A DNA stretch of 33,999 nucleotides from Hymenobacter setariae (GCF_007713685.1 NZ_VMRJ01000007.1:230969-264967); one strand, 5' to 3'. Shown: positions 13,570 through 23,784, numbered from the stretch's first letter. The notes: generated by a model not told the origin, from the letters alone. Numbers and translations: made by a program.

Positions 13570-16500
13570 ATGAAAAATGGCCTACTCTCTCAGCGACCGC
13601 TCTGGCGCCCTGCCAGTGTACTCGCGCTCAATTTATTGCTGGCTGCTCCACTAGCCAGCACGGCTGCTACTCGGGCGGCAGCGTCACAAATCACGCTTGA
13701 CCGAAAAATAACGCTACGAGCTGAGGCGCAGACGATAGAGTCAGTGCTAGACCGCCTTGAGCAGCAGCTCGATGTGCGGTTTGTGTACAGCCCCACCCTT
13801 ATCGGTGCCGACCGGCGCGTGACGCTGCAGGCGGCTAATAAGCCGCTGATGCAGGTGCTCGACGAGCTGCTGGCGCCGCGCCGCATCCAGTACGAAATCC
13901 GCAAAAACCGCATCATCCTGAGCCAAGCCAAGAAAGCAACGGCGGCCAACGTGCCCGTGTCGGGCCGCGTGACCGACTCGAAGGGCGATGGCATTCCGGG
14001 CGTGACGGTGCTGGTGCGCGGCACCACCATCGGGGCTACTACCGATGCCGAAGGCCGGTTTAACCTAAGCGCGCCGGAGGGCAGCACGCTGGTATTCAGC
14101 AGCGTGGGATACACGGCTCAGGAAGTACCACTAACGGGCACTACTACGGGCTTGGCTATTTCCTTGAAGGAAAGCGCCAAGGACCTAGGCGAAATAGTGG
14201 TGGTGGGCTACGGCACCCAAGAGCGCCAGAGCGTGACGGGCGCCGTGGCATCGGTATCGGGCCGCCAGATTGCGGCGCAGCCGGTGCCCGATGCCGCGCA
14301 GGCCATTCAGGGCCGGGCAGCGGGGGTGCAGGTTGTGTCCAACTCGGGGGCGCCGGGCGGGGCGGGCGGCACGTCCATCCGGGTGCGCGGCATCACCTCA
14401 TCGGGCAACAACTCGCCGCTGTATGTGGTCGATGGCTTTCCGCTGCCGGCCGCTACCGATGGCAACGGCAACGCCACCGGCACCGAGATTAACACTATCA
14501 ATCCCAACGACATCGAGACCATCGACGTGCTGAAAGATGCCGCCTCCACGGCCATCTATGGCCTGCGGGCGGCCAACGGCGTCGTGATTATCACCACCAA
14601 GCGCGGCAAGGCGGGCGTGTCCAACGTGAGCTTCGACGGCTATGTAGGCCAGCAGCGGGTATGGCGCCAGATTCCGATGCTTAATGCCGAGCAGTTTGCT
14701 ACCCTCAACAACGAGGCGCGCACCAACGGTGGCCTGGCCCTGATACCAAAATATGCCAACCCCGCCTCCCTAGGGGCGGGCACCAACTGGCTCGACGCCA
14801 TCTTCCGGCCGGCGCGCATTCAGAACTATGCGGTGTCGGCCACCGGCGGCAGCGAAAAAGCGCGCTACGCCGTGAGCGCAGGCTTTTTTCAGCAAGATGG
14901 CACCATCATCAACAATGACTTTAAGCGCTTTACGCTGCGCGCCAACGGCGACGTAGCCCTCAGCAAGCGCTTCCGCATTGGCAACACGCTGGCCGTGACG
15001 CACCAGGAAGAACACGCTCTCAACAACAACAACAACGAGTTTAGCGGCGTCATTCAGCTAGCCTTGCAGGCCCCGCCCACGGCCCCGGTCTACAATGCCG
15101 ATGGCAGTTTCTACGAGTTTACATCGGCCGACAACTATGGCGAGGAAAACCCGGTGACGGCCGCCCGGCGCCCGTCTATCAAGAACACGACCAACCGCGT
15201 CACGGCCACTTTCTTTGCCGAGCTAGAGCCCTTCAAGGGCCTGCGCCTGCGCACCAACGTGGGCACCGACTTGCAGTTTTACCAGGGCGACAGTTTCTTC
15301 CCGTCCATCGTGGGCTCGTCGAAGTACCCCGCCTCGCAGGCCAGCCTGAACAGCAACTCGAACTACAACCCGAGCTACCTCATCGAGAACACGGCCACTT
15401 ACAGCAACGTCTTTGCGGAAAAGCATAGCCTGACGGTGCTGGTGGGCCAGTCGGCGCAGCAGTTCAACTACAGCTTCCTAGGTGCCACCCGCGTGGGCTA
15501 CTCGCGCAACGACCTGCAGGTGATTAACCAGGGACCCATCAACGCCCTCATTAGCAATAGCGGCGGCAATGGCTACTCGCGCCTGCTCAGCTACTTTGCC
15601 CGCGTCAACTACGAATTTGCCGGCAAGTACTTGTTCTCGGCCATCGGGCGCTTCGACGGCTCGTCGGCCTTCTCGCAGGAGAATGCCATCGGTTTCTTCC
15701 CTGGCGTGTCGGCGGGCTGGCGCATTTCGGAAGAAGACTTCTTGAAGGATAATGCCAGCATCAGCAACTTAAAGCTGCGCTTTGGCTACGGCAAGGTAGG
15801 TAACCCCTTAAATGCGGGCACCTTTCAGTACTTATCGACCATCAACTCGAGCAATTTTGCTAACAACGGCGTGCCTGGCACGGCCTACGTGTTTGGCGGG
15901 GGTACCCAGAACGTGAATACCGGCGCGGCTCCTACCCGCTTGCGAAACAACAACTTGGTGTGGGAGAACAACATCCAGTACAACGTGGGCGTGGACCTAG
16001 GGCTGTTTAAGGACCGTGTGCAGGCCTCGGTGGACTTGTACACCCGCAAGTCGCCAAACCTGATTGCGTCGGTGCCAGTGAGCACGGTGTCAGGCACGAT
16101 TGAGAACATCAACCAGAACGCCGCCTCATCGGTGAACCGCGGTATCGACTTGTCCATCACCTCGGCCAACTTCGTGAGCAACGACAACGGCTTTACCTGG
16201 ACCACGACGCTCAACCTCTCGGCCTACCGCAACAACCTAGAGTCGTTGGGCAATGGCACGCCGTACTTTGGGCAGAGCACCCGCGGCGGCGCCAGCGTGG
16301 TGCGCTACGCCGCCGGCTCGCCCTTCGGCTCGTTCTATGGCTACGTGGCCGACGGCCTGTTTCAAACCCAAGACGAGCTAGCCGCCCTCAATGCCAAGTC
16401 GCCGACCGGCAGCTACCAGTTTGCGGGCACGGCGCCCGGCGATATCAAGTTCCGGGACCTAAACGGCGATGGCGTAGTTAACGCCCAAGACCAGACTTAC

Positions 16501-17013
16501 ATCGGTAACCCGAACCCGAGCTTCACTTACGGCCTCAACAATACGCTTAGCTTTAAAGGCTTTGACCTCAACGTGTTTTTGCAGGGCTCGCAGGGCAACG
16601 ACGTGTATAACCTGAACCGCTACTACACCGAGGGCGGCATCTATGGCTCGTCGAACGCCGGCGCCATTGCCCTAGAGCGCTGGACCGGGCCCAATACCAG
16701 CAACTACGTGCCCCGCGCTGTGGCTGGCGACCCCAACCAGAACCTGCGCATTTCGAGCCACTACGTGGAAAATGGCTCCTACATGCGCATCAAGCTGCTG
16801 ACGCTGGGTTACAACCTGCCGAAGGAGCTGTTCAGCCGCCTAGCGGCCGTGCAGCGGGTGCGCGTGTACGTGAGCGCCCAAAACCTGGCGACGTTCACCA
16901 AATACAAAGGCTTTGACCCTGAGCTCGGTAACCAAGGCGGCAGCTTCGGCGTCGACCGCGGCATTTACCCCCAGGCCCGCGTGCTGCTGGCCGGTCTCAA
17001 TATTGGTTTTTAG
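13570..17013 (+). CDS. susC: SusC/RagA TonB-dependent transducer with STN domain
   Basis: A 1147-residue outer-membrane importer for glycan oligosaccharides. Residues 1-~32 are a signal peptide. An STN domain follows at ~45-118 (ITLRAEAQTIESVLDRLEQQ, then LDVRFVYS...QVLDELL), which links uptake to FecR signalling. A carboxypeptidase-D-like domain lies at ~128-200 (VSGRVTDSKGDGIPGVTVLV, then GYTAQEVPL). EIVVVGYGTQ at ~208 opens the plug (RGITSSGNNSPLYVVDGFP, VLKDAASTAIYGLRAANGVV). The rest is the 22-strand barrel, ending in the aromatic C-terminus ARVLLAGLNIGF. The STN domain marks it as a regulatory transducer rather than a plain porter, matching the ECF/FecR pair just upstream. Six CCTAGG sites lie in or near it. 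SusD follows after 122 bp. Confidence 0.96.
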   Translation: MKNGLLSQRPLWRPASVLALNLLLAAPLASTAATRAAASQITLDRKITLRAEAQTIESVLDRLEQQLDVRFVYSPTLIGADRRVTLQAANKPLMQVLDELLAPRRIQYEIRKNRIILSQAKKATAANVPVSGRVTDSKGDGIPGVTVLVRGTTIGATTDAEGRFNLSAPEGSTLVFSSVGYTAQEVPLTGTTTGLAISLKESAKDLGEIVVVGYGTQERQSVTGAVASVSGRQIAAQPVPDAAQAIQGRAAGVQVVSNSGAPGGAGGTSIRVRGITSSGNNSPLYVVDGFPLPAATDGNGNATGTEINTINPNDIETIDVLKDAASTAIYGLRAANGVVIITTKRGKAGVSNVSFDGYVGQQRVWRQIPMLNAEQFATLNNEARTNGGLALIPKYANPASLGAGTNWLDAIFRPARIQNYAVSATGGSEKARYAVSAGFFQQDGTIINNDFKRFTLRANGDVALSKRFRIGNTLAVTHQEEHALNNNNNEFSGVIQLALQAPPTAPVYNADGSFYEFTSADNYGEENPVTAARRPSIKNTTNRVTATFFAELEPFKGLRLRTNVGTDLQFYQGDSFFPSIVGSSKYPASQASLNSNSNYNPSYLIENTATYSNVFAEKHSLTVLVGQSAQQFNYSFLGATRVGYSRNDLQVINQGPINALISNSGGNGYSRLLSYFARVNYEFAGKYLFSAIGRFDGSSAFSQENAIGFFPGVSAGWRISEEDFLKDNASISNLKLRFGYGKVGNPLNAGTFQYLSTINSSNFANNGVPGTAYVFGGGTQNVNTGAAPTRLRNNNLVWENNIQYNVGVDLGLFKDRVQASVDLYTRKSPNLIASVPVSTVSGTIENINQNAASSVNRGIDLSITSANFVSNDNGFTWTTTLNLSAYRNNLESLGNGTPYFGQSTRGGASVVRYAAGSPFGSFYGYVADGLFQTQDELAALNAKSPTGSYQFAGTAPGDIKFRDLNGDGVVNAQDQTYIGNPNPSFTYGLNNTLSFKGFDLNVFLQGSQGNDVYNLNRYYTEGGIYGSSNAGAIALERWTGPNTSNYVPRAVAGDPNQNLRISSHYVENGSYMRIKLLTLGYNLPKELFSRLAAVQRVRVYVSAQNLATFTKYKGFDPELGNQGGSFGVDRGIYPQARVLLAGLNIGF

Positions 17014-17135
17014 TGCATCGTGCTTAGTGCCTAGCACTTGGGTATCAACGCTCAACCCATTTTCTGAGCATACTACCTGAGCACCACGCACTGCTAGCTA
17101 CGCACCATACTCCCACCCCCTGACTTTTTCCTCCT

Positions 17136-18644
17136 ATGCTACTTTCTAAACGCCTCGGCACCGCCGGGCTGCTCCTAGGCCTACTCACGAGCGCCGGCTG
17201 CACCAAAGAGTACCTTGATATCAAGCCCACGGACACCGTGACGGCCGAAAACTTCTACAAAACCCAGACTGACGCCCTGCAAGCAACCACGGCCGCGTAC
17301 TCGCAGCTGTATCAGAACGGGATGTTTAACTACTCGCTCTGGGGCATCGGCGATGTAATGTCGGATAACTCTTTCTTGGGCGGTGGCGGCGCGGCCGATG
17401 GCATCGAGTTTCAGCAGCTCGATAGCTACAATATTCCGACCACCAACCCACTCGTAACCAGCCATTGGCAACGCGCCTACCTAGGCATCGGGCAGGCCAA
17501 CCAAGTGCTGCTGCGCGTGCCCGATATCAACATGGACGCCACCCTCAAGAACCGCTGCCTGGGCGAGGCTGAGTTTTTGCGGGCGCTGTACTACTTCTAC
17601 CTCGTGCGTGGCTTTGGCGATGTGCCGCTGGTGCTGACACCCGCCACCAGCGCGGCCGAAGCCGCCAGCCAGACGCGCACACCCGCAGCGCAGGTGTACG
17701 ACCAAATCATCAAGGACCTGACCGATGCCATTACGAAGCTACCGGCTACTTACTCGGGCGACGACCTAGGCCGGGCCAGCAAGCTAGCCGCACGGGGCCT
17801 ACTCGCCAAGGTGTACCTGACCCGCAAAGACCTGCCCAACGCTGCTATCCAGGCCCGCACTACCATCTCGGAGGCTACTGCGGCAGGCAAGGCGCTTTGG
17901 CCCAACTTTGCCAATAACTTCCAGGTGGCGTTCGAAAACGGCCAGGAGTCGCTGTTTGAAGTGCAGTTCAAGAACGGCCTCAGCAACTATTCAACTGATG
18001 GGCCGGGCAGCGTGATGAACGAGTTTTGGGGCGCTCGCTTCTTTGGCAGCCCCTACGTGGTAGCTTCGGGTGGCTACGGCTTCAACGTGCCCGAGAAAGA
18101 CCTAGTGGCCGGCTACGCGGCAGGCGATACCCGCCGGGCCGCCACCTTATTTGCCCCCGGCGACCTCTATCCCGACGGCCAAGTGCAGCCCGCCTCGCTG
18201 GTGGGCAACCCCAACGGCTACAGCATTCGGAAGCAGTATGTGGGCCGCACTGATGTTAATAACTGGGATTCGCCACTCAACTTTCCAGTGCTGCGCCTGG
18301 CTGAGGTGTACCTCATCTTGGCCGAGGCTACCGGGCCAACCGCCGAAGGCCTCGAAGCCATTAATAAGGTGCGCCGCCGGGCTTTCGGCTTGCCCATTAA
18401 TACGCCCGCAGCGGCCGTAGACTACACCGCTGCCACCCCCAACTTCACAGATGCCGTTATCCAGGAGCGCCGCCTAGAGCTAGCCTTCGAAGACGACCGC
18501 TGGTATGACCTTAAGCGCACCAACAAGCTGGTAAGCGTCATGAAAGCCCAGGGCAAATCAATTCAAGATTTCAACAACCTGCTGCCTATTCCGCAGGCCG
18601 AAATCAACGTTAACCCCAACCTTAAGCAGAACGACGGGTATTAA
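17136..18644 (+). CDS. susD: SusD/RagB glycan-binding lipoprotein
   Basis: A 502-residue outer-membrane lipoprotein that caps the SusC channel and binds incoming oligosaccharide. The signal peptide ends in LLTSAGC with Cys22 lipidated. The SusD N-terminus is clear (YLDIKPTDTVTAENFYKTQT, AYSQLY), as are AEFLRALYYFYLVRGFGDVP and the TPR helices around residues 190-240. The C-terminal RagB signature is FPVLRLAEVYLILAEAT, INKVRRRAFG, then QERRLELAFEDDRWYDLKRT, ending NPNLKQNDGY. It is co-transcribed with susC, and the operon probably ends at the hairpin at 18652. Confidence 0.96.
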   Translation: MLLSKRLGTAGLLLGLLTSAGCTKEYLDIKPTDTVTAENFYKTQTDALQATTAAYSQLYQNGMFNYSLWGIGDVMSDNSFLGGGGAADGIEFQQLDSYNIPTTNPLVTSHWQRAYLGIGQANQVLLRVPDINMDATLKNRCLGEAEFLRALYYFYLVRGFGDVPLVLTPATSAAEAASQTRTPAAQVYDQIIKDLTDAITKLPATYSGDDLGRASKLAARGLLAKVYLTRKDLPNAAIQARTTISEATAAGKALWPNFANNFQVAFENGQESLFEVQFKNGLSNYSTDGPGSVMNEFWGARFFGSPYVVASGGYGFNVPEKDLVAGYAAGDTRRAATLFAPGDLYPDGQVQPASLVGNPNGYSIRKQYVGRTDVNNWDSPLNFPVLRLAEVYLILAEATGPTAEGLEAINKVRRRAFGLPINTPAAAVDYTAATPNFTDAVIQERRLELAFEDDRWYDLKRTNKLVSVMKAQGKSIQDFNNLLPIPQAEINVNPNLKQNDGY

Positions 18645-18651
18645 GCTAGTA

Positions 18652-18724
18652 GTGGCCCACGTCTGAGCAGGGCGGCGTATATATACGCCAACTCCGGCTC
18701 GCGCGTGGGCCACTTTGCTTTTTG
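18652..18724 (+). terminator. Intrinsic terminator after susD
   Basis: The outer stem GTGGCCCACG (18652-18661) pairs with CGTGGGCCAC (18704-18713) and is followed by TTTGCTTTTT. An inner palindrome GGCGTATATATACGCC (18673-18688) sits in the loop. It separates susCD from the glycoside hydrolase genes, so these may be transcribed separately or by read-through. Confidence 0.75.
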
Positions 18725-18776
18725 GCCGCTTGCAAGCTGTTTTGCCTCTACTTCCTCTTCTTTACCCCACCCCACT

Positions 18777-21170
18777 ATGCCGTACTCGCTACTTCTTGGC
18801 CACCGCGCACCGCACCTAGGTGCCTTTCTCACCTTAGCGCTAGCTGCTGGCCTAGGCCGCCCGGCCGCTGCCCAAACCGCTCCGCAGCTTGGTAAAGCCA
18901 GCCTGAAAGAGGTGTTGGCGGCCCTCACCCCCGACGAGAAAGTGCGCTTGGTGATTGGCGTGGGCTTTTACCCCTCGGGCTTCCCGGCCGGCATGCTGCC
19001 CCCCGGCCCTCCTGGCGGCGACAAGCAACCTGAGAAAGTGGCCGGCGCCGCGGGTCGCACCCACGCCGTGCCGCGCCTAGGTATCCCGGCGCTCACGCTA
19101 TCGGACGGGCCGGCTGGCGTGCGCATCGACCCTATTCGGGGCAAGGACAGCACTAAGACCTACTACGCCACGGCCTTTCCGGTGGCCACGCTGCTGGCCT
19201 CGACCTGGGACACGACCATGGTGCGCCGAGTGGGCGTGGCCTTCGGCAGCGAGGTCCGCGATTTTGGCATTGATGTGCTGCTGGCGCCGGGCATGAACAT
19301 CCACCGCAACCCCCTAGGTGGCCGCAACTTCGAGTATTACTCCGAAGACCCGGTGGTGACCGGCAACATCGCGGCGGCGCTGGTAAATGGCGTAGAGTCT
19401 AACGGCGTGGGCACCAGCATCAAGCATTTCGCGGTGAATAACCAGGAGTTTAACCGCATGCAGCTCAACTCGAAAGTGAGCGAGCGGGCGCTGCGCGAGA
19501 TTTACCTGCGCGGCTTTCAGCTGGCGGTGAAGAAGTCGCAGCCCTGGACAGTGATGTCGTCGTACAACAAAGTAAACGGCACCTACACCTCCCAAAGCCC
19601 CGACCTGCTAACCACGCTACTGCGCCAGGAGTGGGGCTTTAAGGGCTTGGTAATGACTGACTGGTACGGTGGCCAAGACGCTGTAGCCCAGCTCAAGGCC
19701 GGCAACGACCTGCTGGAGCCCGGCACCCTAATGCAGTACAACGCCGTGACGGAAGCGCTAAAAAACGGCCAGCTCACCCCCGCCCAGCTCGACCAGAACG
19801 TGACCCGCGTGCTGGAGCTGGTGATGAAATCGCCCACCTTTAAAGGCTACAAATACAGCAGCCAGCCTGCCCTAAAGGCCAACGCCGCCGTGGCTCGCCA
19901 GGCTGCGGCCGAGGGCATGGTGCTGCTGCGCAATCAGGGCGCGGCGCTGCCGCTGGCAGCCGGCCGCAAGGTGGCGCTGTTTGGCAATACTTCTTATAAC
20001 CTCATTGCGGGCGGCACGGGCAGCGGCGATGTCAACCGCGCTTACACTATCTCGATTGCGCAGGGCCTAGGCCAAGCGGGCTTTGTGGCAAATCCCGCCC
20101 TCAGCCAGTTGTATGCCCAATATGTGAAAGCCGAAAAGGCCAAAATAACCAAGCCCAAAGGCTTGCTCGACCCAGCCCCGGTTATTGCCGAAATGCCGCT
20201 GGCAGCTGACCAGCTTCAGCCCGCCGTGGCGGCCGCCGACATTGCCATCATCACCCTAGGACGCAGCGCGGGTGAGGGTGGCGACCGCCAGGTGCAAGAC
20301 GACTTTACACTTACCGCCGCTGAGCAGGCGCTGCTCAAGCAAGTGAGCACGGCCTTCCACGCCCAAGGCAAAAAAGTGGTAGTGGTGCTGAACGTGGGCG
20401 GCGTGACCGAGGTAGCCAGCTGGCGCGACCAAGCCGATGCCATTTTGCTGGCCTGGCAGCCCGGTCAGGAAGGCGGCCACGCCGTGGGCGACGTACTCAG
20501 CGGCAAGGTCAACCCCTCTGGCAAGCTGGCTACCACTTTCCCAGTGCGCTACGCCGATGTGCCGTTTAGCGGCAATTTCCCCGGCAAGCTGCTCGATGCT
20601 AGCGCCAAGGGCGGCGGGCTAATGGGCGCCCCTTCCGAAAATACCTATGAAGAAGGTATTTATGTGGGTTATCGCTACTACAACACCTTCAAAGTAAAGC
20701 CTGCCTACGAGTTTGGCTATGGCCTCAGCTACACCACCTTCAAGTACGGCCCACTCACGGTGGTGCGGTCGCCAAACAATGACATCACGGCCCGCGTGAG
20801 TGTGACTAATGCCGGCAAAGTGGCGGGCAAAGAAGTAGTGCAGCTTTATGTGAGTGCCCCCAAGGGCCAGCTTGAAAAGCCCGAAAGCGAGCTCAAGGCT
20901 TTCGCCAAAACCAACCTGCTCCAGCCCGGCCAGTCGCAGACCCTCACCTTTAAGTTGACGGCCACCGACCTAGCGTCGTTTAACACGGCGACTTCGTCGT
21001 GGGTGGCCGATGCGGGTACCTACACCGTGAAGGTGGGCGCCTCGTCGCAAGCCATCAAGGGCCAAGTGGCTTTGCAACTTCCCAAAGCTGTTGTGACCGA
21101 GAAAAGCCGTCCGTTGCTAGTGCCCCAGCAGCCACTCAGCGACTTGCGCGTGGGGCAGGTAGCGAAGTAG
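18777..21170 (+). CDS. Secreted GH3 beta-glucosidase-family hydrolase (first)
   Basis: A 797-residue glycoside hydrolase family 3 enzyme that releases a terminal beta-linked sugar, usually glucose, by a retaining mechanism. Signal peptide ~1-30. The (beta/alpha)8 domain carries TLSDGPAGVRID, the substrate-binding KHFAVNN and the nucleophile Asp295 in GLVMTDWYGG. The alpha/beta sandwich domain (VALFGNTSYNLIAGGTGSGD to DQADAILLAWQPGQEGGHAV) and a fibronectin-III-like end (VSVTNAGKVAGKEVVQLYVS) complete the usual three-domain layout. Compared with the second GH3 it has a Pro/Gly-rich insertion near residues 60-90 (MLPPGPPGGDKQPEK) ahead of the active-site strands. Starts upstream of ATG 18777 lie in the susD terminator. 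It follows susD and heads the enzyme block. Confidence 0.94.
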   Translation: MPYSLLLGHRAPHLGAFLTLALAAGLGRPAAAQTAPQLGKASLKEVLAALTPDEKVRLVIGVGFYPSGFPAGMLPPGPPGGDKQPEKVAGAAGRTHAVPRLGIPALTLSDGPAGVRIDPIRGKDSTKTYYATAFPVATLLASTWDTTMVRRVGVAFGSEVRDFGIDVLLAPGMNIHRNPLGGRNFEYYSEDPVVTGNIAAALVNGVESNGVGTSIKHFAVNNQEFNRMQLNSKVSERALREIYLRGFQLAVKKSQPWTVMSSYNKVNGTYTSQSPDLLTTLLRQEWGFKGLVMTDWYGGQDAVAQLKAGNDLLEPGTLMQYNAVTEALKNGQLTPAQLDQNVTRVLELVMKSPTFKGYKYSSQPALKANAAVARQAAAEGMVLLRNQGAALPLAAGRKVALFGNTSYNLIAGGTGSGDVNRAYTISIAQGLGQAGFVANPALSQLYAQYVKAEKAKITKPKGLLDPAPVIAEMPLAADQLQPAVAAADIAIITLGRSAGEGGDRQVQDDFTLTAAEQALLKQVSTAFHAQGKKVVVVLNVGGVTEVASWRDQADAILLAWQPGQEGGHAVGDVLSGKVNPSGKLATTFPVRYADVPFSGNFPGKLLDASAKGGGLMGAPSENTYEEGIYVGYRYYNTFKVKPAYEFGYGLSYTTFKYGPLTVVRSPNNDITARVSVTNAGKVAGKEVVQLYVSAPKGQLEKPESELKAFAKTNLLQPGQSQTLTFKLTATDLASFNTATSSWVADAGTYTVKVGASSQAIKGQVALQLPKAVVTEKSRPLLVPQQPLSDLRVGQVAK

Positions 21171-21380
21171 CTAGATGTTGTCCTAACACGGGCACCTCAC
21201 AAATTCATAAGCGTCTCCTATCTGGCCATCGCACTTGGCCCGACCAATCTGTGTGCCTGCGAGTTGGCACGCAACTACTGACCCTGGTACTTAAGGTCAA
21301 CTCCTTTAATACGCTACTGCTGAAATAGTACGACCTAGGGACTCAAGTCCCGCCCCACCCTATCTCTAATTTATCCCCAC

Positions 21381-23666
21381 ATGCAGTTTTTACCCCTCCA
21401 CTACGCTACCGCCTTCGGCGCCGCATGCTTACTAGCGGCTACCGTTGGCGCCGCGCAAAGCCCGGCAGCAGCAACTAAAAGCGCGGCGGCCCCTACCGGC
21501 CAAGCACACCTGCTGGCGCACGAAGCCGAGGTGAACGCCTTGCTCAAGAAAATGACGCTAGAGGAAAAAGTGCACATGCTGCACGCCAACTCGGCCTTCG
21601 CGGCGGGCGGCATCGAGCGCCTAGGCATTCCCGAAATAATGACCTCCGACGGGCCCCACGGCGTGCGCCCCGAGCAGGGCCGCAACTGGAAGCCGCCCGT
21701 GGATGCCAACGACGCTAGCACCTACTTGCCTACCAACAACACCCTAGCTTCGACTTGGAACCGGGACCTAGGGTACGCCTACGGCACAGTGCTGGGCAGC
21801 GAGGCTAATGCCCGCGGCAAGGACATCATCCTGGGTCCCGGCATCAACATCGTGCGGGCGCCCCTGAACGGGCGCAACTTCGAGTACCTCAGCGAAGACC
21901 CCTACCTGATAACCCAGATGGTGGTGGGCTACATCAAAGGCGTGCAAGACCAAGGCGTATCGGCCTGCGTGAAGCACTACGCGGCCAACAACCAGGAAAC
22001 CCACCGCGACGACGTGGACGTGGACATGAGCGAGCGGGCGCTGCGTGAAATCTATTTGCCGGGCTTCAAAGCCGCCGTGCAGGTGGGCGGCGTGAACACG
22101 CTCATGGGCTCCTACAACAAGTTTAGGGGCACCTACGCCACTGAAAACGCCTACTTAATGAAGACCATTCTGAAGCAAGAATGGGGTTTCAACGGCTTGG
22201 TGATGAGCGATTGGGGCTCGGTGCACAACACCGACGAGGCCCTGCGCAACGGCACCGACCTAGAGATGGGTACCGACCTGTACCTGATGTACAGCGGCGC
22301 CGACCAGAGCGCCGCCACGGCCGCCGCTGGCACCACGCCCACAGCCCCTAAGCGCAGCTACTACGACCGGTTTTATTTAGCTGACCCCGCCCTGGCGGCC
22401 GTCCAGAAAGACCCTAGTCTGCTACCGCTCATCGACGACAAGGTGCGCCGCATTTTGCGGGTGATGTACGCTACCAAGATGCTCGGCGCTACCAAGCGCC
22501 AGCCCGGCGCCTTCAATACCAAAGGGCACCAAGCCACCGCGCTCAAGGTAGCCGAAGAGGGTATTGTGCTACTCAAAAACGAGGGTAATCTATTGCCGCT
22601 CAAGAAGTCGGTGAAGACCGTAGCCGTTATCGGGGCCAATGCCGACCGCGCAAATTCAATGGGCGGTGGCAGCGGCCAGCTCAAGGCTAAGTATGAGATT
22701 ACGCCGTTGCAAGGTCTCAAGAATGAGCTAGGTAGCGGCGTGACTATCAACTACGTGCCCGGCTATACCATCGCCCGCGACCAAAAGGCCGACGCCCAGC
22801 AGATAGCGCAGGCCGTAGCCGCCGCTAAGGCCGCCGACGCGGTGATTTACGTGGGCGGTTCCATCCACGGCTATGACTACACCAAGTGGAGCGACAACGC
22901 CTACGACGCTGAAGCCGTGGACAAGCCCGACCTGAAAATGCCCTTTGGGCAAGATGCGCTGGTGCAGGCCGTGCTGGGCGCCAACCCCAACACGGTGGTG
23001 GTGCTCCTGGGGGGCGGCCCCATCGAAGTAGCGCCCTGGGCCGGCCAGGCCAAGGCCATTGTGGAAGCGTGGTACCCCGGCATGGAAGGCGGCAACGCGC
23101 TGGCCCACATCCTATTTGGCGATGTAAACCCGTCGGGTAAGCTGCCCTTCACCTTCCCCGTGAAGCTGGAAGACGCGCCGGCCATGAAGCTGGGCGAATA
23201 CCCCAGCACGCCCGGCAATCCGCTGAAAGAGATGTACAAAGACGACATCTGGGTAGGCTACCGCTACTACGATACCTACAAGGTGGCGCCGCAGTTTGCC
23301 TTCGGCCACGGCCTGAGCTACACCACCTTCGAGTACGGCAAGCTAACTGTGAAGCCCGCCGCCCAGCGCGCCACCGTAACCCTGACGGTGCGCAATACCG
23401 GCAAAACTGCCGGCGCCGAGGTCGTGCAAGTGTATGTCAAGGATTTGAAGTCCGCCGTGAAGCGCCCTGAGAAAGAGCTGAAAGGCTTCGAAAAAGTCTT
23501 CTTGAAGCCCGGCGAAACCAAGACCGTGACCATGCAGCTCCCTGCCGACGCCTTTAAGTACTACGACGAGGCCAAGAAGCAGTGGGTGCTAGAGCCCGGC
23601 CAGTTTGAGGTATTGGTGGGCAGCTCGTCGCGCGACATTCGTCAGACGGGCAGCCTGACGTTATAA
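21381..23666 (+). CDS. Secreted GH3 beta-glucosidase (BglX-like, second)
   Basis: A 761-residue GH3 enzyme close in length to periplasmic BglX-type beta-glucosidases. Signal peptide ~1-25. The catalytic domain has MTSDGPHGVRPE, GRNFEYLSEDPYL, KHYAANNQETHRDDVDVDMS and nucleophile Asp277 in GLVMSDWGSVHN. The second domain starts at VAVIGANADRANSMGGGSGQ and carries AWYPGMEGGNALA; the fibronectin-III-like C-terminus has VTLTVRNTGKTAGAEVVQVY. It is clearly diverged from the GH3 just upstream, so the pair is unlikely to be a recent duplicate and may divide labour, for example beta-glucosidase versus beta-xylosidase. The 210-bp gap before it contains a CCTAGG at 21334 and a small hairpin GGGACT-CA-AGTCCC at 21338-21351. 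Confidence 0.94.
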   Translation: MQFLPLHYATAFGAACLLAATVGAAQSPAAATKSAAAPTGQAHLLAHEAEVNALLKKMTLEEKVHMLHANSAFAAGGIERLGIPEIMTSDGPHGVRPEQGRNWKPPVDANDASTYLPTNNTLASTWNRDLGYAYGTVLGSEANARGKDIILGPGINIVRAPLNGRNFEYLSEDPYLITQMVVGYIKGVQDQGVSACVKHYAANNQETHRDDVDVDMSERALREIYLPGFKAAVQVGGVNTLMGSYNKFRGTYATENAYLMKTILKQEWGFNGLVMSDWGSVHNTDEALRNGTDLEMGTDLYLMYSGADQSAATAAAGTTPTAPKRSYYDRFYLADPALAAVQKDPSLLPLIDDKVRRILRVMYATKMLGATKRQPGAFNTKGHQATALKVAEEGIVLLKNEGNLLPLKKSVKTVAVIGANADRANSMGGGSGQLKAKYEITPLQGLKNELGSGVTINYVPGYTIARDQKADAQQIAQAVAAAKAADAVIYVGGSIHGYDYTKWSDNAYDAEAVDKPDLKMPFGQDALVQAVLGANPNTVVVLLGGGPIEVAPWAGQAKAIVEAWYPGMEGGNALAHILFGDVNPSGKLPFTFPVKLEDAPAMKLGEYPSTPGNPLKEMYKDDIWVGYRYYDTYKVAPQFAFGHGLSYTTFEYGKLTVKPAAQRATVTLTVRNTGKTAGAEVVQVYVKDLKSAVKRPEKELKGFEKVFLKPGETKTVTMQLPADAFKYYDEAKKQWVLEPGQFEVLVGSSSRDIRQTGSLTL

Positions 23667-23673
23667 TTCAGCA

Positions 23674-23784
23674 GTAGCTTGGACTTTGTAGTCCGAGGCG
23701 AGCGCAGCGAGCATCAACTTTTGTGAACGTTCGCTTAGGCCAATGCTCGCTACGCTCGCGCTCGGACTACAAAGTCCAAGCTAC
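23674..23784. repeat. Palindromic repeat C between GH3 and GH42 genes
   Basis: Arms 23674-23714 and 23743-23784 are reverse complements over ~41 bp with one mismatch and one single-base indel. Each arm contains an inner palindrome GGACT-TTGT-AGTCC and an ACGCTCGC/GCGAGCGC segment. It provides a false upstream ATG for the GH42 gene. Confidence 0.92.

Noticed and set aside
18777..23666. The two GH3 genes as a recent tandem duplication
   Set aside because: Their proteins differ in length, insertions and most non-motif residues; they are related only at family level.
23674..23784. Terminal inverted repeats of an insertion sequence
   Set aside because: The arms enclose only 28 bp and no transposase gene is present; the structure is a REP-like palindrome. 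The same applies to repeats A, B and D.
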